NCBI GenBank assembly: GCA_964020155.1
Contig: OZ026555.1
Span: forward strand, 3,667,295 to 3,731,294
Direction of reading: 5' to 3'
From: Chondrilla cf. caribensis
Taxonomy: Eukaryota; Porifera; Demospongiae; Chondrillida; Chondrillidae
Length of the DNA: 64,000 bases
Shown piece after piece: positions 54,001 to 61,751 of the stretch. Under the pieces are notes generated by a model. It had not been told where the DNA came from. It worked only from the letters and a program-made list of their open reading frames with translations, and made no database searches. The first letter of the stretch is position 1; the number at the start of each line of letters is the position of its first letter. The position numbers and the translations under genes were made by a program.

Positions 54001-57000
54001 AATCTATTATGTTGCATTAGAGAAGTGAAGGGAAAGGGTGGTCATATCTATGATGTGAACACACTTTTTATTTTCTTTCTCTTAATCTTTTCAAGAAATT
54101 TTGTATAGATTTATATGTACAGTACAAATGCTGCGTTATTGCATATTCGCTGTGTTTCCTGGCGTTACCATGATTAGTTTCACTTTAAATGCAAACAAAT
54201 GCAAAGAAAAGTAAAGAATGTTGCTACACAATCCATGCGTACAAGTATGTTCACACATGTATAGACATACATTGAATATTAACCGGTACATGTAAATATA
54301 TGTACATTGTGTCACTATTAGTATGTAAATATATGTACATTGTGTCACTATTAGTATGTACATATGTATGTACATACAATACAAATGGCACCTGTACACA
54401 AAATGATGATGGAATGATAATACAGAAAAAGTGAACATATACATATGTGTGTATGTACTTTACATTCTGCTAATAAAGAAAGCAGATAAGATACAGATAA
54501 ACTGTTTGGGATGCACAAATTCCTGGATACACAAGGTACACATACATTATGGAATCATGGTGTACATGCATATTGTGTGGAAATGTGATATGTTAGTGTT
54601 AAACGGTAGTGTTTATGTGTAAAACACGTCGCAGTTTAGTTTTGAGCTCTGTGAATGTCGGCCTGTCGTACTGGTTGTACCTCCAGCATCTTGTAGTAAT
54701 GGCATATACATCTTCAGACATACTGTTAGGCTTTGGTGGGAGTTTGCAGGTATCAGGACCTGTGAACGTGGGACACTGCGTGCCGTCATTGCCGTAGATC
54801 TCGTACACCAAGATGCCAAATGCCCATACATCAGACATGGCTGTGTACCACCTGCCGTAGACCACTTCTGGTGGCTGACACTCTGGAGGTAGAGGGGGGC
54901 TGTCGTGAGGAATAATGTAGCGTTCGTCCACTACGGAGTGAGATAAGCTGAAGTTTGCTAGGATAGCTGACCCGTCCTTTTGCACAAGGCAATTCTCGGT
55001 ATTGAGAGCACAGTGAACAACTTTGTTTTTCTCCAAGTATTCCATAGCGGCACAAATATCGATGATGATCCGAGAAGCTTGAGTCACCTTTGTCTCGTGT
55101 TTGGTCCATGCGAGATAGTCTCGAAGGGTCTGGTACCTGATGTGCTGGAGAATAAGTGTGGGCCAAGAGCCACTGATGGTTAACCCCACCATTTTGACTA
55201 CATTTGGATGACTGAGAGTGGGGAGGACCAAGGCCTCGTTGGTGATTCCCTTCATTCCTTGCTGGGTTGTGGCCACTTTGAAGATGACTGTTGTATCTTT
55301 GTACTTTCCATCATACAAATGACTTCCGAAGGAACTTGCGAGCTTTTTCTCATGTCGTGTGTATTTTGTACTCAAAATACTTTCAGTTTCCAGCAAATGG
55401 GGAACTTTTCTAGACAATTCTCCTATGCATAGTGGCTTCTCCAGTTGGAGATCTCCCATGATTCTGTGTTCCTGGTAGTAGCGGACTAACTCCCTCAACG
55501 TAGGGAATTTCTTCCTACCATTCAGGCAGTAGAAGCCGTTCTTTCTTGTAATAGTCATGCAGGCCATTCGCTTCAACTCATCGACCACATGCAAGACTAA
55601 TGTACTGTCTGTCTCTGTACTGGTGATCAGGAAGGTGCCCGGGCTAGTACCAGCTAAGATTTTTTTGGTATTTTTTTGATCTAACTGTGTAAACATCCAC
55701 TCTTCATCCGTGATATCTGTCACAAAAGTGCTACTGGCTACAGATGTGGACTTTCCCCTGGTCTGATGTTTCTGAGACCTCACAGCTACAATTTGGTTTC
55801 CTGGAGACCCTACTGGAACATGTCCTCCTGTTGACGTGGCTTTCCTCTCACTTGAATGTCTCAAGGCTGCTGGAGAGATTTCATCGTATATCTGTTCTGT
55901 GTTCAAGAGAGGCTTCAGGACAGGAGGATCCTGAACTTCAGAATAGGTATCGTCGAAAACTGTGTAGATGTCTTCACCGTTGAGGCTGTTGTTGTCAGCA
56001 CTTGGATTTTCTAATGTTTTTTTTGTACTGTAGCTCATGTTCTCCTGTGTGGAGACACCTGGGTAAAGTTTGGTGGGTTTACATGGCAGAAGTTCATAAA
56101 TATCCTCTTCACAGACACGCATCTCCTCATATGGACCCAAATCAAGTTCAGTTGATAGTAGTAGCGGTGATGTAGAAGGCACAGGGTATTGTGTTTTGGA
56201 TATTGCATCGTTATAATATTCTGTATCTGATGGATCTTTCTTGCTGTAGTCAACCTGTGAGTGTGATGGTCTGCTGCTTTGGTCTATAGTGCAGGGTGTA
56301 TAGACACCGGAGAGGGAATCTGATCCTGAGCTAAAGGATGTGATGTGTGATATTACAGATTGCCTGTCATCATCTGATGATGTATCACTGTTTTGTGAAT
56401 CATCTGTTAATGTACTGTCCCTGTGGGAGTTGTGATTGTTTGTGGCGTTAATGTAGCCTGATGTATATGGAACCCTGCTTCGAGGCCCTCTTAGTACTGG
56501 TGTAAGAGGCTCAACATTATCTTCAGCATAACTATATCCGTCATTTACAGGTGGGGTTAATTCCTTGGCAAAGCCATAAAGCAGAGTTTCAATCTGTTTT
56601 CGAAGCTCACAGAAATTTCTTGTGTACTGCTCATACAAATCCTCTGACTCGGATGCTTCCCTGCCCCTTGGTCCTCTGGCATGACCTTGTGCTGTGCGTT
56701 TATAGTACTCACTTCCTTTGGCTGCTTTGTATTCCTGTCTCGATGCGCATGTCTGTCTCCTTTCAGATGCTTCTTCTGTGCTTGACCTGTATTCCTCCAA
56801 ACTTTGTTGTACAGTTTTCAGAAAATCCCAAAGCTCCAGAAAGCAGTTAGGCTCTCCTGGATTCTGATCTTCATGATCACACCCAATTTTCTCCAAACAC
56901 CACATAAAGTCATTAAAGTCTTCGTCCAGGTTATCACGTTTCAGCAGTGTTTCGATCAGCCATAGCGTTTGTAGAGCTCTTGGTTTTGTGCTCTCAAAGC

Positions 57001-59908
57001 TATCTATGTCTTCCCGGGTGAGTAATGCTTCTGAACGAAGGCCCAACATCAACTGCTCAAGGCCATTTCCGCCAAGCTTTTCATTTATTGTGTTGAGGTA
57101 ATACTGAAGTATCCAAATCTCTTTGTTTCCTCCTGGCATAGTGCGTCCGACCCTGAAACTTCTCCACTGAACTAAGTTACTTAACAACTTTACCAACACT
57201 AGTCCTGTTTGGACAAGGACGTGACTCAGCAATCTGTCACAGTATGGTACATGTTATTTATACCCTCAACCCAGGGGGAAACTTTTGAAATCCCTGTAGC
57301 AACCACCTTGTTTTCATCGTTTAGCAAATTGAATAACATAATACTTTCTAATTCACTTCAAATGTACATGTACTGTACATATACTGTACCCAATGGCATC
57401 TATGTAGTGGAACTGAGGGTTTTCTTTGTATGTACGTATCTTACACACAGAAGGAGTGATTGATAGAAAACATTCAGGAATGGTTTTAGCGCTATGCAAA
57501 GAATGACCATACGGAGCATTTTTAACTTCATTTGCTAAATGGTACAGATGAAATAACAGTTACGAAAAGAGGAAAGGGTGCATAACTTACGTAAATACTA
57601 TGTTACTACTGAAATTGTTAAAGGGTGAAGACAAATATAAAATCTACATGTGAAAAAGGGGGAGAAATTTCCTTTATCCTTAGTGCAGGTTCTTTCAACA
57701 TGACTTATGTAAATACAATGTTATTGCAGACATTTTAAAAGGTGAAGACAATTATAAGATCTACATGCATAGGGGAGGTGAAATTTCTGTCTTTAGTGCA
57801 GGTTCTTTTAAATCTGAAAGAGATACCCAGGTAATTCAAGTCAACTGCACCACAAGTTATTTCAATTTGAATTAAGTTTTGATATTAAACTATCCAGGAG
57901 GTCCCTATTATGTATGTTTTTTTTTTTTTTTTTTTTTTTTTTTTCCAATAATATATTAATAAATAATTAGAATAGGTAATATAATAAAAAATAAAAGTGA
58001 TAAGGGGTACAATGAAAGATAATATAATATACGAAGTAGTAAAAAATGTATATTTGTAATTATAAGCATATACGTATGTACCTATTATGTATACATGTAC
58101 TGTACAGCATTGCACTACATATCGGAGTGCAGTAATTTCCTTTAGTATGACATTCCCCTATAGCGTTCACATGGATTTTGTGTTAAGTACCATTCACTGT
58201 ATTCATCACATGTCTGAACACTACTATCACATTGTACTCCCCTCCTCTCAGTGTATCCCCTGTTAGATTTGCCCTTGACATAATGTACATACCCTGTACA
58301 TGACTTCTTGTGTGCGAATTCCCTGCAGTGTAAGTGATGCTGGTGGCAACAGGAGAAGGATGCTACTGTCTACATCCCAACGTGAAGTGTCCACATCACC
58401 ACTCCACGCCAGAGTGCCCTTGGCTGACCTGCCAAGAGATGAGGTACGTCCATATGCATTAGTTATGTCTCTTCCAAGATGCCCTCAGTAATTCATTGAA
58501 AGTGTGACTGTATAGCTGCACATCCAATTTGAAAGGGACATAACTAGCTTGTGTCATGGGATGGCAATTTTGTTATTGCTCCATTGTTCACTGTTGCTGA
58601 TGTTGGTGGTGACAGGAAATTGGTCTGATCCGTTAATTGAAAGGGTGACGTATCGTTAATGACTTGATCGCAAGTGTGCTGTATTGTTACATTCAAGTGT
58701 ACTGTAGAGGTTTCATGAACTACTTTTTTCCTTTGATCTACCTGCCTACCATGACACAAGTACATGTACACCTATGTACACTAGGCATGTGTGATGTTTG
58801 TAAATGTCCTCGTGTATCATGACAAAAGGCATTGTTATCACGATCATCGCAATAATAATATTATTATATAGTATTATATCAGTAGTATATAATATTATGA
58901 TAATGCTATACAGTATATATATAATATTAGTGGCGTCTCGCTTTGGGTACTAATCAAACATACTCATGTATATGCAAGGGTTTTTTGGGTAAATACGTAT
59001 TTTCACAGATTTACAGTTGATCAATTGATCAATTGTTTTTTAATTGAAATTCCCAGCATGCGATATGTGTATCTTGAGAGGCCTGCTTAGCTGATGTAGC
59101 AGTTGGCTGAAATGTGTTTCTGTTTCACATAATGACAGAATGAAGGGGAACTGTGGTGAACAAACCAAACCGCAGCTTGGATGCACAACAACCTCCTTAT
59201 ATGGAGCAGAGTGTGTAGTTGTGACATTTCAACAGGATGTGTCAAACACAGTAATTAGCACCTTGTTCCCTTACCCTTTTATTTGGATATACACGATCAA
59301 TGAAGTGTTATGAATAAGTGTAAGATAACCATATTTTTAATTCGAATTCCAGCAGCCTGCATGCTTTTTTAACTCCAATTACTTGATACATTTAATTGCA
59401 ATTTGTACACACATTACGACATGCGTATGTAACTACAACAAGAAATTGTCTGTACATACCTCTAACCCATATACACATGTATGTAAACACACACGTGTAC
59501 ATACATGCATACTGTTGACTAGAGGTATTATTGTATACACATCTCGTATTCACCTCTATATGGAAGTACGTACGTATGTACATGTGTTTTTTTTTCAATT
59601 GTGTAGTGGATGAATCTGTGCATAAACTTGCATTCTCTGGTGGCTGGTCTCTTCAAGGGACAGAGTTTGAAGCTGCTGGATAGTGTTGTGGTTGGAGGGA
59701 CTTTTCAGTTGAGGAGGATTTTTACTCTGAAATCTCAGCCCCCAGGGTCCTCTGTACCTGCAGGGGACTTTGGTGTGGAGTCCATACCAAAGTGCTGTAT
59801 GCTGAATGAAGCTGTTACAGTGGTCAGTGTGTGTGTGTGTGTGTGTGTGCATGCGTGTGTGTGCGTGCGTACATATGTGTATGTACGTGTGGTTTGTGTG
59901 TGCGTGCG

Positions 59909-59985
<77 letters not shown>

Positions 59986-61751
59986 ACAATTTGGTCTTAC
60001 CATTCTTAGTATGTGCATAACTGTGCACTACGTATATTTGCAAAGTGTTGTAGTTCATACATGTACCTCTGTACACAGATATTATTTATACAATATGTAC
60101 ATATACTCTGGCTATGTAGTATGCACCCATCAGCGCACGCTAACAGTTGCCCTCTGTTTTATTGTGCAGGTCATCTCAAATGAATCACTAACATCACCTG
60201 CATCAGATACGACGACCTCACAGCCAATTGCAGTGTCCAGTAGACAGCCATCAGCTGGAGAGAGGGTGCAGTCAGGAAAGACTACCCACATAGCCTTTGG
60301 GAGTAGAGTGGAGATACCCAGTCATGTACTAAAGGGCAAGCCAGTATGTATTATGTATGTGTACTTGTGTGTGTGTACATGGACGGTATACATTATATTA
60401 CCTTTGGGAAGGATCCATGTCTTAATATGTCATACCTAAAGATTATATACGTATGTACGTATTAATGACATGTATGCATGTATCCTGATTGGCGACTGGT
60501 TGACTGTTCAGTAGCTAATTGATTAATCGATTGTCACTTCTGAGCATCTCCAGGATTTCTGTAGGTGTCATTGATGTTGCCACAAATCACGATACATGTA
60601 TTTACTGTATGTGTAGTGTGCATGATTGTAGTGCATGTGTGTGTTTAGAAGTATGCCTATTATGCTATGTGTACATACGTACACATTGTGTTGGTACTTT
60701 CATTTTTGTTTTTATCTGTATGTTTATGTACCAATGATACTGTATATACGTGTGTATGCTTCCTTCTGTTGGATGTACGGACATACGTATGTACTTTAAA
60801 TTCCCACATCTCATTATATAACTACATGTATGGTGCAGTACGTATGGATTTCCTGTTTCTACCTTGTAGTACATGGAGAATGTTGATTCTTCTATTCATT
60901 CTTCTCTTCCTGGTTCAAGAGGTAGTTTACATACTGCCACAGTACCACTGTCCAAGGAAGGGGGGTCCCCTGACAATCCCTTATCCAGTCAACACCTCCA
61001 GCCACGCCCTCCGAAGGTACCACCCTCTCGAGCTGTTGCCGTTAGACTCCCAAAACAAAGAATCAAGGTAGTGAGTTCCAGTGGGAAGAAACCAACTGGT
61101 AATGTGGGAACCAAGGTAGAGGAACAGGACAACGTGCTTGAACTCAGGTCTAGTATGCAGACAGCCACACCTCAACAAACCAGTGTTAGTGGTACAAACC
61201 CCCCAGAAGTCCAAGACAAAGTCCACCCTCCTGAGTATAATGCCGACAAGTACAGAGGTGATCAGGAGGAGTCCACCCACCCAGTCACACTCATTCCAGC
61301 CATGAGCACGGACGATGATACCTTAGACACTTCACTACTAAAGGGGTTATCCTCTTACAGACACTCTACAGACAGTGAAATATCCCAAACTGCTGATACC
61401 TCCACTGATCAACCTGGAGGTGTTATTTTCCAGTACTGTTCTCCTCCAAAGCAGTTCTCTCGAACCCCCAGCCAGAATACAAGCTATGATCAAAGTAACA
61501 TTAGCCAGGACTCTTTGAACCTGTCACACGAAGGAGCAGTTAGAACTCGGCAAGACAACCTCGATGAAGATTTCGTTTCTGTTGATTCAGACATACATCC
61601 TCACCACTTGATGAGCAGGAATACCAAAGGACCTGTTTCACCGAGGAGAGGTGCTAGTAGAGATAAGCGTGATGCGTCAAGTGGAGTGGACCGGGGCTCC
61701 ACTACTGCAGAGAAGAGAGGACAAGAGGTGTCTTTGATGAGGTTGTCACAG
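44300..61751 (+). CDS. CFAP20DC: CFAP20 domain-containing protein, 3' end beyond or not found
   Basis: Eight exons: 44300-44320, 44841-44930, 46019-46112, 48552-48624, 58329-58443, 59607-59822, 60170-60343, 60870-61751. They join in phase to 555 codons; the last has a good donor (TCACAG followed by GTGAGC), so more exons should follow. The N-terminal 210 residues follow human CFAP20DC (C3orf67): [79 protein letters not shown] and later THIAFGSRV. The CFAP20 (DUF667) fold belongs to ciliary/axonemal doublet proteins; the precise role of this member is not established. The 294-codon last exon is disordered and serine/proline-rich. Intron 4 (48625-58328) contains the nested SH2-pseudokinase cluster on the opposite strand. 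Confidence 0.88.
45005..45062. repeat. (GT)n microsatellite in CFAP20DC intron 2
   Basis: GT run about 75 bases after the exon 2 donor. Confidence 0.9.
46439..46631. mobile_element. hAT-like MITE in CFAP20DC intron 3
   Basis: CAGTGTTTCCCTC at the left and GGGGGAAACCCTG at the right form an imperfect terminal inverted repeat; short TGTATA words flank both ends. Contains two G-runs (AATAAAGGGGGGGGGG-type) arranged as inner repeats. CAGNGTTTCCC ends resemble hAT MITEs; superfamily inferred. Confidence 0.6.
47065..47226. mobile_element. MITE with GTAGTGTTGTTTT ends in CFAP20DC intron 3
   Basis: GTAGTGTTGTTTTAGTTAG at the left and CAAAACAACACTAC at the right are terminal inverted repeats; the interior repeats TTAGTTA/GATTAGT words. 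Non-coding, 162 bp. Confidence 0.6.
49426..51996 (-). CDS. CARD/DED-like - SH2 - pseudo-tyrosine-kinase protein, paralogue A
   Basis: One uninterrupted frame of 856 residues, nested antisense in an intron of CFAP20DC. Residues 5-110 look like a helical death-fold domain, CARD- or DED-like ([35 protein letters not shown]). Residues 160-430 are acidic, with [11 protein letters not shown] and many tyrosine motifs ([38 protein letters not shown]). Residues 488-582 form an SH2 domain, but the FLVR arginine is threonine (GTFLVT, 509-514). Residues 608-852 are tyrosine-kinase-like: VIFK retains the beta-3 lysine (K631) and E645 may be the helix-C glutamate. HRD is HCA (719-721), DFG is NFS (739-741) and the glycine loop is degenerate, so phosphotransfer is very unlikely. 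DVWAFG and DRPTF keep the C-lobe fold. Likely an adaptor or scaffold; partners unknown. Start chosen at MPGGN, shared by all copies. Confidence 0.88.
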   Translation of the reverse strand: MPGGNREIWILQYYLNTINEKLGGNGLEQLMLGLRSEALLTREDIDSFESTKPRALQTLWLIEILLKRDNLDEDFNDFMWCLEKIGCDHEDQNPGEPNCFLELWDFLKTVQQSLEECRSSTEATERRQTCASRQEYRAAKGAEYYKRTAQGHARGPRCREASESEDLYEQYTRNFCELRRRITILLNGFAKDLDLPINDNYDYADDTDVPSAPDQIPPRPPPIPHIPDTQTVDEDSHGNGNSDNSDTSTDEDRQSLTSVDTTSLSSGSENRGSIIESDDDTLSTATSVSSISHMCSPSHPQVDCTENDQTDEEIYDDTTPETQYPVSSTLPLQPPSDGDSEIYAATTCEEDLYESIPGTPTTPYYGVPLQVNVSYSTTTQSENPSGDNSSIYGEEIYADVDYTYPRGWDPPSVRTSISNTEEQIYKEISPAALQSSGKMKTTLTTTGCAPVGSPGHHSIGTWSQKGQIEAKAASVTYSTMVTDLTDEEWISTQLEQKTIKKLLAGTNPGTFLVTTTATDSTLVLYAVNESKRMAYMTITRKNGFYCLNGGKKFTTLRELVRYYQQHRIMRDLQLKKPLYLEDSVSKKVPHLLESKSTMLSTKYTRHEKKLASSFGSHLYDGKYKDTTVIFKVATTQQGMKGITNEALILPTLSHPNVVKMVGLSISGSWPTLILQHIRYQTLRDYLASTKHETKVTQASRIIIDICAAMEYLEKNKVVHCALNAENCLVQKDGSAILANFSLSHSVVDERYIIPHDSPPLPPECQPPEVVYGRWYTAMSDVWAFGILVYEIYGNDGTQCPTFTGPDTCKLPPKPNSMSEDLYAITTRCWRYNQYDRPTFTELKTKLQRVLHINTTV
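51997..52680 (-). promoter_or_regulatory. 5' flank of paralogue A, conserved among the copies
   Basis: The flank is shared with that of paralogue B (57140-57890) and partly with the truncated copy (53400-53640). In transcript sense it has GTATAAAATA at 52151-52160, then TGCTGAGTCAC at 52113-52123, then about 115 bp to the ATG. The TATA-like box spacing implies transcription starts near the TGCTGAGTCAC element. Confidence 0.6.
52113..52123 (-). promoter_or_regulatory. NF-E2/AP-1-type site, paralogue A
   Basis: TGCTGAGTCAC matches the NF-E2 consensus TGCTGAGTCAY exactly and contains an AP-1 core. The same site is kept at 57221-57231 (TGCTGAGTCAC) and 53518-53528 (TGCTGAGTCAT) in the other copies. 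Confidence 0.55.
52762..53031 (+). pseudogene. Fragment of a ZMYM/QRICH1-like (Crypton-derived) gene
   Basis: A 90-codon frame starts [10 protein letters not shown], is interrupted by one in-frame TGA at codon 11, and continues with [35 protein letters not shown] and [17 protein letters not shown] to a stop. The pattern of a tryptophan-containing helix (the W of a WAxxxFxxW-like motif), then LxxWLAxYVxE, is what I know from the N terminus of ZMYM2/QRICH1/KIAA1958-like proteins, which derive from Crypton recombinases and are numerous in sponges. The recombinase-derived C-terminal part is absent. It sits between paralogue A and the truncated copy. Family assignment is by pattern only. Confidence 0.45.
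53228..53399 (-). pseudogene. Truncated third copy of the CARD/DED-like - SH2 - pseudokinase gene
   Basis: Begins [20 protein letters not shown] like the two full paralogues and stays nearly identical through [11 protein letters not shown], about 57 codons. It then diverges abruptly near 53228 into unrelated sequence (the frame runs on to 52989 without similarity). Its upstream flank is retained to about 53640 with the NF-E2-type site, but the TATA box equivalent reads TTCAAAATAA. The SH2 and kinase regions are missing. Probably a partial tandem duplicate, although a short death-fold-only protein cannot be excluded. Confidence 0.75.
53518..53528 (-). promoter_or_regulatory. NF-E2/AP-1-type site, truncated copy
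   Basis: TGCTGAGTCAT on the minus strand, in the homologous position of the conserved upstream flank. Confidence 0.45.
54599..57139 (-). CDS. CARD/DED-like - SH2 - pseudo-tyrosine-kinase protein, paralogue B
   Basis: One 846-residue frame from ATG 57139 ([12 protein letters not shown]). The frame is open 31 codons further upstream, but paralogue A has no equivalent, so I reject that start. Organisation equals paralogue A: death-fold-like N terminus nearly identical, a divergent tyrosine/serine-rich linker ([29 protein letters not shown]), SH2 and a kinase-like domain. The SH2 again lacks the FLVR arginine (GTFLIT). The kinase-like part again has HCALNTEN for HRDxxxxN and ANFS for DFG, with VIFK retained. 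The C-terminal 250 residues are almost identical between paralogues while the linker (about residues 190-480) differs strongly, pointing to gene conversion or strong constraint on the pseudokinase and diversification of the linker. Confidence 0.88.
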   Translation of the reverse strand: MPGGNKEIWILQYYLNTINEKLGGNGLEQLMLGLRSEALLTREDIDSFESTKPRALQTLWLIETLLKRDNLDEDFNDFMWCLEKIGCDHEDQNPGEPNCFLELWDFLKTVQQSLEEYRSSTEEASERRQTCASRQEYKAAKGSEYYKRTAQGHARGPRGREASESEDLYEQYTRNFCELRKQIETLLYGFAKELTPPVNDGYSYAEDNVEPLTPVLRGPRSRVPYTSGYINATNNHNSHRDSTLTDDSQNSDTSSDDDRQSVISHITSFSSGSDSLSGVYTPCTIDQSSRPSHSQVDYSKKDPSDTEYYNDAISKTQYPVPSTSPLLLSTELDLGPYEEMRVCEEDIYELLPCKPTKLYPGVSTQENMSYSTKKTLENPSADNNSLNGEDIYTVFDDTYSEVQDPPVLKPLLNTEQIYDEISPAALRHSSERKATSTGGHVPVGSPGNQIVAVRSQKHQTRGKSTSVASSTFVTDITDEEWMFTQLDQKNTKKILAGTSPGTFLITSTETDSTLVLHVVDELKRMACMTITRKNGFYCLNGRKKFPTLRELVRYYQEHRIMGDLQLEKPLCIGELSRKVPHLLETESILSTKYTRHEKKLASSFGSHLYDGKYKDTTVIFKVATTQQGMKGITNEALVLPTLSHPNVVKMVGLTISGSWPTLILQHIRYQTLRDYLAWTKHETKVTQASRIIIDICAAMEYLEKNKVVHCALNTENCLVQKDGSAILANFSLSHSVVDERYIIPHDSPPLPPECQPPEVVYGRWYTAMSDVWAFGILVYEIYGNDGTQCPTFTGPDTCKLPPKPNSMSEDVYAITTRCWRYNQYDRPTFTELKTKLRRVLHINTTV
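57221..57231 (-). promoter_or_regulatory. NF-E2/AP-1-type site, paralogue B
   Basis: TGCTGAGTCAC on the minus strand, with GTATAAATAA just upstream (57253-57263 in plus coordinates). The arrangement matches paralogue A. Confidence 0.55.
57264..58328. other. Remainder of CFAP20DC intron 4, no exon seen
   Basis: The upstream flank of paralogue B extends to about 57890 and contains an internal imperfect tandem repeat of about 130 bp (two blocks around GGTGAAGACAA and TTAGTGCAGGTTCTTT). A T28 run follows at 57917-57944, then AT-rich DNA. Confidence 0.5.
57917..57944. repeat. Poly(T) tract
   Basis: Twenty-eight consecutive T residues. No retroelement body could be linked to it. Confidence 0.9.
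59825..59978. repeat. (GT)n microsatellite in CFAP20DC intron 6
   Basis: GT tract starting a few bases after the exon 6 donor (ACAGTG followed by GTCAGTGTGTG), with GCGTGCATG interruptions. Confidence 0.95.

Noticed and set aside
57140..57232. Upstream start for paralogue B adding 31 residues ([10 protein letters not shown]...)
   Set aside because: The MPGGN start is conserved in all three copies, and the extension runs into the conserved promoter-like flank with the NF-E2-type site.
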